Source: Oscillospiraceae bacterium
Lineage (GTDB): Bacteria; Bacillota; Clostridia; Oscillospirales; Oscillospiraceae
Assembly (NCBI GenBank): GCA_021205095.1
Contig: JAJPYE010000051.1
Location: 1-45,302, forward strand
Direction: 5' to 3'
Length of the DNA: 45,302 bases
The notes below the pieces were generated by a model. The model worked only from the letters and a program-made list of their open reading frames with translations, was not told the DNA's origin and made no database searches. Below, one piece after another: positions 17,879 to 25,817 of this stretch; the first letter of the stretch is position 1; the number at the start of each line of letters is the position of its first letter. A program made the position numbers and the translations under genes.

Positions 17879-18813
17879 TATGCGTCGCCTCCTTCCTTGG
17901 GTGCGGGGGCGGGAGCCGCCTGGCGGGGAGCCGCAGGCCGGTTGTCCCGGTTGTCTCTGTTATAGCCGCCCTGGCGGTTATCACGGTTGTAGCCGCCGCC
18001 CTGGCGATTGTCGCGGTTATAGCCGCCCTGGCCGCCGCGATTGTCGCGGTTGTAGCCGCCCTGACGGTTATCGCGGTTGTAGCCGCCGCGTCCGCCGCGT
18101 CCGCCCCGGTTATCCCGGCGGTCGCGCCGACGGTTGTCGTCCCGGCGGGACATATCCATCACGCGGGGGCTGGTGCGCAGAGTGGTGGTCAGGATCTCAC
18201 CCTTGTAGATCCAGACCTTCACGCCCACGCGGCCATAGGTGGTGGCGGCTTCGGCGAAGCCATAGTCGATGTCGGCACGGATGGTCTGCAGGGGGATGGT
18301 ACCCTCATGATAGCTCTCCGTGCGGGCGATCTCAGCGCCGCCCAGACGACCGCTGCACATGATCTTGATGCCCTTGGCGCCCATACGCATGGCGCGGCCA
18401 ATGGCGTTTTTCATGGCCCGGCGGAAGCCGATACGCTTTTCAAGCTGGGCGGCGATGTTCTCCGCCACGAGCTGGGCGTTGGTGTCCGGGGTGCGAACCT
18501 CCACGATGGAGAGCGCCACGGGCTTGCCGATCATCTTTTCCACTTCCTGACGGATGCGTTCAATCTCAGCGCCGCCCTTGCCGATGACCACGCCCGGACG
18601 GGCGCAGTGAATGAAGATGCGAACCTTGGCGCTGTCACGCTCGATCTCGATGGTGGGGATGCCGGCGGAATAGAGAATCTTCTTCAGGTAGGTGCGGATC
18701 TTGTAGTCCTCCACCACCAGGTCGCCCACCTTATCAGGCCGGGCATACCAGCGGGAGTCCCAGTCTTTGATTACGCCCACGCGCATGCCGTGGGGATGAA
18801 CCTTCTGTCCCAT
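17878..18813 (-). CDS. rpsC: 30S ribosomal protein S3 with long RGG/YNRDN tail
   Basis: 311 aa; a normal S3 is about 210-230 aa. Residues 1 to about 220 are ordinary S3, with the KH-2 domain ([14 protein letters not shown]) and the S3 C-terminal domain, which form part of the mRNA entry site. Residues 221-311 are an added low-complexity tail of Arg, Asn, Asp and Gly with five GGYNRDNR repeats and RGGRGG runs, ending in an Ala/Pro/Lys/Glu segment. The tail is in frame, without stop codons, and retains good codon use, so it appears translated. It should be disordered and RNA-binding and would project near the mRNA entry channel. The gene overlaps rplP by 1 bp. Confidence 0.97.
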   Translation of the reverse strand: MGQKVHPHGMRVGVIKDWDSRWYARPDKVGDLVVEDYKIRTYLKKILYSAGIPTIEIERDSAKVRIFIHCARPGVVIGKGGAEIERIRQEVEKMIGKPVALSIVEVRTPDTNAQLVAENIAAQLEKRIGFRRAMKNAIGRAMRMGAKGIKIMCSGRLGGAEIARTESYHEGTIPLQTIRADIDYGFAEAATTYGRVGVKVWIYKGEILTTTLRTSPRVMDMSRRDDNRRRDRRDNRGGRGGRGGYNRDNRQGGYNRDNRGGQGGYNRDNRQGGGYNRDNRQGGYNRDNRDNRPAAPRQAAPAPAPKEGGDA

Positions 18814-18832
18814 ATTCTGTCTGCCTCCTCCC

Positions 18833-19168
18833 TTATTCCTTCTCAGCCACGGTCAGCGTGATGTGGCTGGTGCGCTTGTTGATACGGTACATACGGCCAT
18901 GAGCGCGGGGCTGGCCCCGCTTCAGGATGGGGCCGGCGGTGGCGATGCACTCGGTAATCACCAGGTTGTCGGGATCCATCTCGAAATTGTTCTCCGCATT
19001 GGCGCAGGCGCTCTTGAGCAGCTTCAGCAGCGGCTCGCTGGCGGCCTTCGGCGTGTTGCGCAGGATGGCCTCGGCATAGTGAGTGTCCTTGCCCTTAATC
19101 AGCTCGCAGACGATCTGCACCTTGCGGGGAGATATGCGGATATATTTTGCTTTCGCTGTCGCTTCCAT
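18833..19168 (-). CDS. rplV: 50S ribosomal protein L22
   Basis: 111 aa. Its beta-hairpin lines the peptide exit tunnel. [20 protein letters not shown] and the C-terminal [17 protein letters not shown] are typical. Nineteen bp before rpsC. Confidence 0.98.
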   Translation of the reverse strand: MEATAKAKYIRISPRKVQIVCELIKGKDTHYAEAILRNTPKAASEPLLKLLKSACANAENNFEMDPDNLVITECIATAGPILKRGQPRAHGRMYRINKRTSHITLTVAEKE

Positions 19169-19180
19169 TGTTCCTCCCCC

Positions 19181-19450
19181 TTACTTGGTCTTGCTGCCCG
19201 CGTGGCCCCGGAAGGTACGCGTGGGAGCAAACTCGCCCAGCTTGTGGCCTACCATATCCTCAGTGATATACACGGGAACGTGGCGGCGACCGTCGTGGAC
19301 GGCGATGGTGTGTCCGACGAAGGAGGGGAAAATGGTGGAAGCGCGGCTCCAGGTCTTCAGCACTTTCTTTTCGCCCGCCTTGTTCAGCTCGTCCACCCGC
19401 TTCAGCAGCTCAGGTGCGGCATACGGGCCTTTCTTAATGCTTCTGCTCAT
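19181..19450 (-). CDS. rpsS: 30S ribosomal protein S19
   Basis: 89 aa. S19 in the 30S head pairs with S13. [19 protein letters not shown], the [20 protein letters not shown] region and [16 protein letters not shown] are diagnostic. Confidence 0.99.
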   Translation of the reverse strand: MSRSIKKGPYAAPELLKRVDELNKAGEKKVLKTWSRASTIFPSFVGHTIAVHDGRRHVPVYITEDMVGHKLGEFAPTRTFRGHAGSKTK

Positions 19451-19462
19451 GTTCTTCCCTCC

Positions 19463-20299
19463 TTATTTGGCGTTGCGGCGCTTGACGATGAACTTATCAG
19501 ACTGGTTCTTCTTCTTGCGCGTCTTATAGCCCAGGGTCGGCTTGCCCCAGGGAGTCACAGGGCCGGGACGACCGACGGGAGCCTTGCCCTCGCCGCCGCC
19601 GTGGGGGTGATCCACAGGGTTCATAACGGAGCCGCGGACGGTGGGCCGCCAGCCCATGTGACGGCGGCGTCCAGCCTTACCGATGGAAACGTTGGCGTGG
19701 TCGGCGTTGCCCACAGAGCCGATGGTGGCCTTGCACTCCAGGCGGATCTTGCGCATCTCGCCGGAGGGGAGGCGGATGGTACCCATGGTACCCTCCTTGG
19801 CCATAAGCTGGGCGGCGTTACCGGCGCTGCGGACAAGCTGCGCGCCCTTGCCGGGATACATCTCGATGTTGTGGATAACGGTACCCACGGGGATGTTCGC
19901 CAGGGGCAGGCAGTTGCCGGGCTTGATGTCCGCATTGGGGCCGGACTCCACGGTATCCCCGGCCTTCAGACCGGCGGGAGCCAGGATATAGGTCTTCTGC
20001 CCGTCGGCGTACTGGGTCAGGGCGATGAAAGCGGAACGGTTGGGGTCGTACTCCAGACGCAGAACAGTGGCGGGCTCGCCCTCGCGATTGCGCTTCCAGT
20101 CGATGACGCGGTATTTCTGCTTGTTGCCGCCGCCGTGGTGGCGGACGGTGATCCGGCCATAGGAGTTGCGACCGGCGTTCTTCTTCAGGGCTTCCGTAAG
20201 GCTCCGCTCAGGGCGGGCGTGTTTGTCCACGCCCTCAAAGCCGGACACGGTCATGTGACGGCGAGACGGGGTTACGGGCTTATAGGTTTTGATAGCCAT
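19463..20299 (-). CDS. rplB: 50S ribosomal protein L2
   Basis: 278 aa. L2 is essential for subunit association and peptidyl-transferase assembly. The [19 protein letters not shown] region contains the conserved histidine near the active centre. Normal length, 17 bp after rplW. Confidence 0.99.
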   Translation of the reverse strand: MAIKTYKPVTPSRRHMTVSGFEGVDKHARPERSLTEALKKNAGRNSYGRITVRHHGGGNKQKYRVIDWKRNREGEPATVLRLEYDPNRSAFIALTQYADGQKTYILAPAGLKAGDTVESGPNADIKPGNCLPLANIPVGTVIHNIEMYPGKGAQLVRSAGNAAQLMAKEGTMGTIRLPSGEMRKIRLECKATIGSVGNADHANVSIGKAGRRRHMGWRPTVRGSVMNPVDHPHGGGEGKAPVGRPGPVTPWGKPTLGYKTRKKKNQSDKFIVKRRNAK

Positions 20300-20316
20300 A
20301 TCTCTTCTCTCCTCCC

Positions 20317-20613
20317 TTACGCCATGCCTTCGAAGATCTCGATGTTCTTCGAGTCGGCAGAGAGCTTTACGACGGCCTTTTTCCAGTTGGCGCCGCGGCC
20401 TTCGGGATAGCGGCCCTGGCGGCGCTTTTTGCCACGCATATGGGTGGTTGTGACCTTGATGACGGTCACGCCGAAGATTTCCTCCACAGCCTTCTTAATC
20501 TCGATCTTGTTGGCGTCCATCGCCACGCGGAAGGCGTATTTCTTGATGTCCAGGTCTTCCATGGACTGCTCGGTGATCACCGGGCTGATGATGATGTCAT
20601 ACGCGGTTCTCAT
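20317..20613 (-). CDS. rplW: 50S ribosomal protein L23
   Basis: 98 aa. L23 is the docking site for trigger factor and SRP at the exit tunnel. [10 protein letters not shown] and [20 protein letters not shown] are typical. Start and rplD stop overlap by one base (TGATG type). Confidence 0.98.
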   Translation of the reverse strand: MRTAYDIIISPVITEQSMEDLDIKKYAFRVAMDANKIEIKKAVEEIFGVTVIKVTTTHMRGKKRRQGRYPEGRGANWKKAVVKLSADSKNIEIFEGMA

Positions 20614-21236
20614 CAGGCGAACACCTCCTCAATTTTCTCAACGGCTGCTTTGTCCACCACAAGGGTGCCGCCGCACAGAATAGCATAGGGGGACAGGATG
20701 GTGGCGGTGGTGACGGACACACCCTTGATGTTCCTGGCGGATTTCAGAACCGTCTCATCCACGTCCTTTGTGATCACCAGGGCCTTGCCGGTGATACCGG
20801 CGGTCTCCAGGAAGCTCACAAAGCTCTTGGTTTTGATTTCGTCCAGGTGCAGACCGTCCACCACGACGATGGCACTGTCGGCAGCCTTGCTGGACAGAGC
20901 GCTCTTGAGCGCAAGACGCTTGGTCTTCTTGTTCAGGCGATAGCTGTAATCCCTGGGCTTGGGGGCGAAGGCTACGCCGCCGTGACGCCACTCAGGCGCT
21001 CCGGCATAGCCCGCGCGGGCGCGGCCAGTGCCCTTCTGACGCCAGGGCTTTTTGGTGGTATAGGACACCTCGCCCTTGGTGAGGGTGCTTTGGGTACCCT
21101 GCCGCTGGTTGGCAAGATAATTGACAACGCTGTCATGCAGCACAGGGCCGTTCGGCTCGATGCCGAACACGGCCTCGGAGAGTTCGTACTCGCCGATCTG
21201 CTGGCCGGCCATATTGACCAATTTCGCTTTTGGCAT
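20613..21236 (-). CDS. rplD: 50S ribosomal protein L4
   Basis: 207 aa. L4 lines the exit tunnel; in E. coli it also represses the S10 operon. QRQGTQSTLTKGEVSYTTKK and WRQKGTGRARAGYAGAPEWR are diagnostic. Eighteen bp after rplC. Confidence 0.98.
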   Translation of the reverse strand: MPKAKLVNMAGQQIGEYELSEAVFGIEPNGPVLHDSVVNYLANQRQGTQSTLTKGEVSYTTKKPWRQKGTGRARAGYAGAPEWRHGGVAFAPKPRDYSYRLNKKTKRLALKSALSSKAADSAIVVVDGLHLDEIKTKSFVSFLETAGITGKALVITKDVDETVLKSARNIKGVSVTTATILSPYAILCGGTLVVDKAAVEKIEEVFA

Positions 21237-21254
21237 ATCGATCTCTCCTTTCTA

Positions 21255-21977
21255 TTAGTGGCTGCGGGCGGAAGCCTTCTGGGGATTGCGCCCGGAAGCC
21301 TTCTGCGGGTTGACGCTGACGGCGGTAGCCGCATGCTTCTCCGCGATGGTCTTGACGGTGGACTTGATATAGACGATGCCGCCCTTGGGGCCGGGCACCG
21401 CGCCGCGGAGCACGATCATGTTCAGCTCCGGGTCTACCTTCACCACGTCCAGGTTCTGGACTGTCACCTGCTCAACGCCCATGTGACCGGCGCCGATCTT
21501 GCCCTTGAAGATACGGGAGGGATCGGTGGACGAGCCCATGGAACCGGCGTGACGGTGAACAGGGCCGCCGCCGTGGCTGGTGGGGGTGCGCTGGGCGCCC
21601 CAGCGCTTGATGACGCCGGCGTAGCCCTTGCCTTTGCTGATGCCGGTGACGTCCACATGGTCGCCCTCAGCGAAGGTGTCCGCTGTGATCACGTCGCCCA
21701 CGTTCATGGAAGCGGCGTCGTCCAGACGGAACTCGTGCAGGTGTTTCTTCGGCTCAACGCCAGCCTTGGACAGGTGGCCCTGCTCCGGCTTGGTGAGCTT
21801 TTTCTCGGCAACGTCCTCGAAGCCGAGCTGGACGGCGTCATAGCCCTCCTTGTCGGCGGTCTTCTTCTGGGCCACCACGCAGGGGCCCGCCTCGATGACC
21901 GTGACAGGAACGACTTTGCCCGTCTCGTCAAAGATCTGCGTCATGCCGACCTTTTTGCCGATAATGGCTTTCTTCAT
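21255..21977 (-). CDS. rplC: 50S ribosomal protein L3
   Basis: 240 aa, longer than the usual ~210. L3 reaches the peptidyl-transferase centre. [20 protein letters not shown] and the [14 protein letters not shown] region are diagnostic. The extra C-terminus contains a small internal duplication (NPQKASGR then NPQKASAR). It lies 141 bp after rpsJ, an unusually wide gap that has three small hairpins. Confidence 0.98.
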   Translation of the reverse strand: MKKAIIGKKVGMTQIFDETGKVVPVTVIEAGPCVVAQKKTADKEGYDAVQLGFEDVAEKKLTKPEQGHLSKAGVEPKKHLHEFRLDDAASMNVGDVITADTFAEGDHVDVTGISKGKGYAGVIKRWGAQRTPTSHGGGPVHRHAGSMGSSTDPSRIFKGKIGAGHMGVEQVTVQNLDVVKVDPELNMIVLRGAVPGPKGGIVYIKSTVKTIAEKHAATAVSVNPQKASGRNPQKASARSH

Positions 21978-22118
21978 TGCTATTGCTTTCCTCCTTCGGT
22001 TATTGGTTGGGCGGACGGTAACGGCGTCCGCGCAACATGACCCGCCTGCCTGAAGATTGCAGGCTGTGGCTGAAATCCCCTTCCGGGGAATGGGACTAAC
22101 TTAATTATAATGTGTCGA
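21978..22118 (-). other. rpsJ-rplC spacer with three small hairpins
   Basis: A 141-bp gap inside the operon. Hairpins: GCGGACG/CGTCCGC (22011-22031), GCCTG/CAGGC (22048-22064) and TCCCC/GGGGA (22076-22089). A TATAAT lies on the minus strand near 22107, but no matching -35 is at proper distance. It could be an RNA control site or only spacer. Confidence 0.35.
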
Positions 22119-22430
22119 TCAGAGCTTGATCTCGATCTCCACGCCTGCGGGCAGCTCCAGACTCATCAGAGCCTCCACCGTCTTCTGGGTGGGGTTGAGG
22201 ATGTCGATCAGCCGCTTATGGGTGCGGCGTTCGAACTGCTCACGGCTGTCCTTATACTTGTGGACAGCGCGCAGGATTGTCACCACCTCTTTCTTGGTAG
22301 GCAGAGGGATGGGGCCGGAGACGGTCGCGTCAGTGCGCTTGGCTGTCTCCACGATGGTCTCTGCGGCCTTGTCGATGAGCTGATGGTCATAGGCCTTGAG
22401 ACGGATGCGGATCATCTTGTTTGATGCCAT
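22119..22430 (-). CDS. rpsJ: 30S ribosomal protein S10
   Basis: 103 aa, first gene of the operon. S10 is part of the 30S head and, with NusB, of antitermination complexes. [19 protein letters not shown] and [16 protein letters not shown] are diagnostic. The ATG at 22430 follows ATGGAGGAAAAGCA; upstream in-frame codons belong to the leader and are not conserved. No fus or tuf gene precedes it in this window. Confidence 0.98.
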   Translation of the reverse strand: MASNKMIRIRLKAYDHQLIDKAAETIVETAKRTDATVSGPIPLPTKKEVVTILRAVHKYKDSREQFERRTHKRLIDILNPTQKTVEALMSLELPAGVEIEIKL

Positions 22431-22695
22431 TGCTTTTCCTCCATTTGTACGAGTTTTACGTGATTCCCGCACGGTCACTGGTTTTTCTGTACACCGTTCC
22501 GTGCGTATCAGACCCTGCTCCAAAAAACAGACCGGCTGCGCCGGTGTTTTGCAGACGATATACGCGGTGACGGAAAAGCCGGTTCCGTCCGATTCCAGGG
22601 CGTTTCCGCCCCCGGACTGCTCCCCGGAAGTTACCGCCCGTCGGCGCAATCTCCCGGTTCAACGCATGGCGCAATTCTCCCGTCGAAGACGCGCC
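22431..22695 (-). promoter_or_regulatory. long leader of the S10 operon with possible attenuator
   Basis: About 265 nt separate the proximal promoter from rpsJ. In the leader, ACCGGC-GCA-GCCGGT (22531-22545) forms a hairpin followed on the minus strand by six T residues (22522-22527), an intrinsic-terminator shape. Upstream, a GACGGAA...TTCCGTC hairpin (about 22570-22590) exposes ACCGGCT in its loop, which could pair instead with AGCCGGT of the terminator arm, an antiterminator-like alternative. Control by attenuation is inferred. Confidence 0.5.
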
Positions 22696-22701
22696 TTGAA
22701 T

Positions 22702-22730
22702 AAGATAGCAAAAATCCCCCCTTCTGTCAA
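22702..22730 (-). promoter_or_regulatory. proximal S10-operon promoter
   Basis: On the minus strand TTGACA (22725-22730) and TATCTT (22702-22707) with 17-bp spacing; a near-consensus sigma-A promoter. Confidence 0.88.
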
Positions 22731-22736
22731 GGGGAG

Positions 22737-22765
22737 ATTTTAAGAAATCTAAAATATTTTTCCAA
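22737..22765 (-). promoter_or_regulatory. distal S10-operon promoter
   Basis: On the minus strand TTGGAA (22760-22765) and TAAAAT (22737-22742) with 17-bp spacing, 35 bp upstream of the proximal promoter. Tandem promoters fit a highly expressed operon. Confidence 0.65.
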
Positions 22766-22828
22766 TTCTGTCCACGGTTCCGTGTGTTCCGCGTTTTTCT
22801 CGTTATAGAACACAAAGGCCTCGCAGAG

Positions 22829-22973
22829 TTTGCGCCCGCAGGCGCAAATAAAGTTGAATCATTTTTTGCCGCGGCGTGTACGTGGCAAAAAATTCCTATC
22901 GGCCTGTAAGTGTGCGAGCGAAGCGAGTGCGCGCACAGGCCGCAGCCCCCTCATCCGCGACGGTGTCGCGGAT
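22829..22973. repeat. array of four consecutive hairpins between cdd and the S10 promoters
   Basis: Four inverted repeats in ~145 bp: TTTGCGCC/GGCGCAAA (22829-22848), TTTTTTGCCGCG/CGTGGCAAAAAA (22862-22892, one G-T pair), GGCCTGT/ACAGGCC (22901-22941) and CATCCGCGAC/GTCGCGGATG (22951-22973). The last lies just past the cdd stop codon, but none is followed by a U tract on the cdd strand. Probably a composite dispersed element that may also act as an mRNA 3' end. No gene is present. Confidence 0.55.
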
Positions 22974-22979
22974 GATTTC

Positions 22980-23366
22980 TTACATCTCAAACGGATAGGG
23001 CATCAGCTTACTCAGCTTATAGCTGACGTAGCGACCCCCGGAGCGGGTGCAGAGGATCTCCATGTCGTCCTCCCCGGCAAATTCCTGCATGACCTGGCGG
23101 CAGGCCCCGCAGGGCATACAGTAGTTCTCCCCCTCGCCATAAATAGCTATGCGGACAAAATGGCGGTAGCCCTCGCTGACCGCCTTGACGATGGCGGTGC
23201 GCTCCGCGCAGATGGTGGAGCCAAGGGCGCTGTTTTCCACGTTGCAGCCGGTAAAGACCGTGCCATCGGCACATTCCAGCGCCGCCCCCACCGGGAAGCG
23301 GGAATAGGGTACATAGGCGTTCTTCGCCGCCTCCCGCGCCATATTGAGAAGGTCTCGGTCTGTCAT
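22980..23366 (-). CDS. cdd: cytidine deaminase
   Basis: 128 aa, normal for the tetrameric bacterial enzyme of pyrimidine salvage (cytidine/deoxycytidine to uridine/deoxyuridine). Zinc ligands C53, C86 and C89 and catalytic E55 are in TICAERTA and MPCGACRQ. The ATG at 23366 is preferred: AAGGGGG lies 8 bp upstream; an ATG three codons earlier is too close. Last gene of the secA-pgeF-lipoprotein-cdd cluster, 24 bp after the lipoprotein. Confidence 0.96.
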   Translation of the reverse strand: MTDRDLLNMAREAAKNAYVPYSRFPVGAALECADGTVFTGCNVENSALGSTICAERTAIVKAVSEGYRHFVRIAIYGEGENYCMPCGACRQVMQEFAGEDDMEILCTRSGGRYVSYKLSKLMPYPFEM

Positions 23367-23390
23367 TTCTCTCATCCCCCTTATTCTTGA

Positions 23391-25019
23391 TTATTGTTCC
23401 TCAACGGTTTCCTCTGTGTCGTCCGTTCCCAGGTCGATCGTCCAGTCCTGGATATTATAAAACACGTTGTCCTGGGTTGGATTCAGGCCGGAAATCACGC
23501 CCCGGTGATACAGCACCTCGCTCTTTTCGAAGCACACCACGGTGATGGGCGCGGTCTGGGCCAGATATTGATAATACGCGGAGGCGGCCTGGTCTATCGT
23601 GTCCTCATCCGCGCCCAGAAAGCCCGTCAGGTATCCGGCCAGAAAGGAGTCCGAAACGCCGCCGTAGTTGAGGGAGGCTCCGCTGTCCACCAGGACGCTG
23701 ATGTCCCAGTCGTTGCAAAGCTTCACCTCTCCATAGTACAGGTCGAAATTCCCTGCCGACAGATTGGACACGAAATCCTCATCGTTCAGCTCCCGCAGGT
23801 TCACCGTGAAGCCCACGGCCCGGAGCTGCTCCGCGATCAGGCGGGCGGCGGAGACCTTGGCGGCGCTGTCCGAGCAGACGATGAAGTTGAGGGTGACGTC
23901 CTGGCCGTTTATCTCCAGCGCTCCGTCCGCGTCCACATCCGTGGCCCCGGCGTTTTCCAGGGCGGTGCGGAAGCCATCCTCCGAAAAGGCCAGGTCGTCC
24001 GCAACGTCCGTTTGATACAGAGAGCTGTTGGGGTGGACGGGCAGGGTCGCCGCCACCGCCGCCCCCTGCATACAACTGGACACGATGGTGGCCCGATCCA
24101 CCGCGTAGGTCATGGCCACCCGGAATCCGATCTGGCTGAAGACCTCACTGGACATATTATAGCCCAGATAGTGCATATTGGAGGTGTCCACATACTTGGT
24201 GATGTTGGTGCTGGAATAGCCAAGGCTGGCCATGCCGGTGGGGTTATTGATGACCAGGTCGATATAGGAATCCTCAAAGGCCTGGAGAATATCCTCCGCC
24301 GCCGTGTATTCCTTTAAATATATGGTATCCACCGGCATTTCGTCCGCCAGGGGATGATCCGCAAACAGCTCCAAACGGCTCCCGTCCTCGCTGAACATAT
24401 ACGGCCCGGTGCCGGGAGGCAGCTCGTCATAGGCGGAGCCGTATTCGATGCAGGGGATGTTCAGCAGCTCATAAAATCGGTAGTTCGCCTCGTTCAGCGT
24501 CACCGTGAAGGTCTGGGAATCCGACGCGCCCACGCCGGTCACATGGGTGAAGCGTCTGGCGTACCGGCTGCCGTAGGCCATGGCCTGATTGATGGAGTAT
24601 ACCGCGTCATAGGCCGTCATCTCTCCCCCGTCGTGGAATGTGCGGGTGGTGTCCACGGTGAACGTCCAGGTAAGGCCGTCCTCCGTTGACCAGGCGGTGA
24701 TCAGGTTGGGGGAGGCGTTGAAATTCTCATCGGTGGAAACCAGGGTCTCATACACCAACATCGCCACCACCTGGTTCCAGGCGCTGGTGGTCTCATAGGG
24801 GTTGAAGGAGGCGTCGGAGACGCTGTTCAGGGAGAACACGTCGTCCGCCGCATAGGTCGTCACCAGGGCCTGACCGCCGCTGGAGCCGACGATGACCTCC
24901 GCTTCGTCCTCCGCGATCTCCGCCTGCTCCTCCTCCGTCAGGGTGAACACCCCGCAGCCCCCCAGGCACAGCAGCAGCGCCATGGTCAGGGATAAAATTT
25001 TCAGCGTTTTCTTTTTCAT
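23391..25019 (-). CDS. ABC transporter peptide-binding lipoprotein (SBP family 5)
   Basis: 542 aa. A signal peptide with lipobox LGGC (C22) predicts a lipoprotein tethered outside the membrane. The body resembles family-5 solute-binding proteins (oligopeptide, nickel or similar): LVYETLVSTDENFNASPNLI, LTWTFTVDTTRTFHDGGEM-type segment and GTGPYMF are typical. No permease or ATPase gene is nearby, so it is an orphan receptor, or may have another role. It lies 6 bp downstream of pgeF and is probably co-transcribed with secA and pgeF. Substrate unknown. Confidence 0.88.
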   Translation of the reverse strand: MKKKTLKILSLTMALLLCLGGCGVFTLTEEEQAEIAEDEAEVIVGSSGGQALVTTYAADDVFSLNSVSDASFNPYETTSAWNQVVAMLVYETLVSTDENFNASPNLITAWSTEDGLTWTFTVDTTRTFHDGGEMTAYDAVYSINQAMAYGSRYARRFTHVTGVGASDSQTFTVTLNEANYRFYELLNIPCIEYGSAYDELPPGTGPYMFSEDGSRLELFADHPLADEMPVDTIYLKEYTAAEDILQAFEDSYIDLVINNPTGMASLGYSSTNITKYVDTSNMHYLGYNMSSEVFSQIGFRVAMTYAVDRATIVSSCMQGAAVAATLPVHPNSSLYQTDVADDLAFSEDGFRTALENAGATDVDADGALEINGQDVTLNFIVCSDSAAKVSAARLIAEQLRAVGFTVNLRELNDEDFVSNLSAGNFDLYYGEVKLCNDWDISVLVDSGASLNYGGVSDSFLAGYLTGFLGADEDTIDQAASAYYQYLAQTAPITVVCFEKSEVLYHRGVISGLNPTQDNVFYNIQDWTIDLGTDDTEETVEEQ

Positions 25020-25025
25020 GGTCTC

Positions 25026-25808
25026 CTATAGGGCGATGATATTGGCCTGAGAGCCTCTGGCGTTTCCCATGGAGCGGTGGCTCCAGAAAAGCTCCGGCTG
25101 GCACATGGTACACTGGCCGGTCTGCCCGATATGCTCCGGCGCAAGACCGAGCTGCTCCAGCCGCCGGGCCACCGCGCCGGGCAGATCGACCCGGAATTTC
25201 CCCGGCTCCTGATCCGGGCGGAAAAGACCTTTTGTGTCCCCGCCCAGCATACGGCCCAGGGCCTCCGGCACCTCCGGCCCGGTCTGAAAGCAGCACTGCC
25301 GGATCCCCGGCCCGACGACGGCCCGGATGTTTTCCGGCCTGGCCCCCAGGAGGGTCATCTTCTCCACCACGCTCGCCATCATGTCCGCCGCCGTCCCCCG
25401 CCAGCCGCAGTGGGCCGCGCCCACCACCTTCGCCACCGGGTCGTGGAGCAGCAGCGGGGCGCAGTCGGCGGTGAAGATCACCAGGGGCAGGCCGGGTATA
25501 TCCGTCACATAGCCGTCCACGCCGGGCTTCCAGGGGGCCGGTTCCCGCACGGAATGGGCATCCTCCCGCCGCGCTATGCGAACCTCGCCGCCATGCACCT
25601 GCGGCCCACAGACGAACCGGCTGGTATCCAGCCCCACGGCCCGGCCAAAAATGGCCCAGTTTTTTTCTATGTTTTCCAGGCTCTCACCCCTGCCGGAGCC
25701 AAGGTTCAGGCTCTCAAATATCCCGGTGCTGACGCCGCCGGGGCGGGTGGAAAACCCGTGGGGACAGGCCAGCAGCGGAGAGGTGATGATCTGCACATCC
25801 CTGCTCAT
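25026..25808 (-). CDS. pgeF: PgeF/YlmD-type laccase-domain protein (polyphenol oxidase family)
   Basis: 260 aa. This family (peptidoglycan editing factor, also described as purine nucleoside phosphorylase/adenosine deaminase-like) has conserved Cys/His metal ligands, seen here in QVHGGEV, TADCAPLLLHD and AHCGWRGTAADM. Cytoplasmic. The ATG at 25808 is chosen; a GTG two codons upstream is also possible and neither has a clear ribosome binding site, as it starts only 9 bp after the secA stop and may be coupled. The symbol follows the family name. Confidence 0.85.
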   Translation of the reverse strand: MSRDVQIITSPLLACPHGFSTRPGGVSTGIFESLNLGSGRGESLENIEKNWAIFGRAVGLDTSRFVCGPQVHGGEVRIARREDAHSVREPAPWKPGVDGYVTDIPGLPLVIFTADCAPLLLHDPVAKVVGAAHCGWRGTAADMMASVVEKMTLLGARPENIRAVVGPGIRQCCFQTGPEVPEALGRMLGGDTKGLFRPDQEPGKFRVDLPGAVARRLEQLGLAPEHIGQTGQCTMCQPELFWSHRSMGNARGSQANIIAL

Positions 25809-25817
25809 AGGCACGGC

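Noticed and set aside
22090-22118. Internal promoter upstream of rplC (TATAAT near 22107, minus strand).
   Set aside because: No acceptable -35 at 16-18 bp and no extended -10.
22431-22649. N-terminal extension of rpsJ.
   Set aside because: The extra residues fall in the leader, are not S10-like, and the ATG at 22430 has a good ribosome binding site.
22862-22892. Terminator of cdd.
   Set aside because: The hairpin is symmetric with A residues at the 3' side on both strands, so there is no U tract after the stem.
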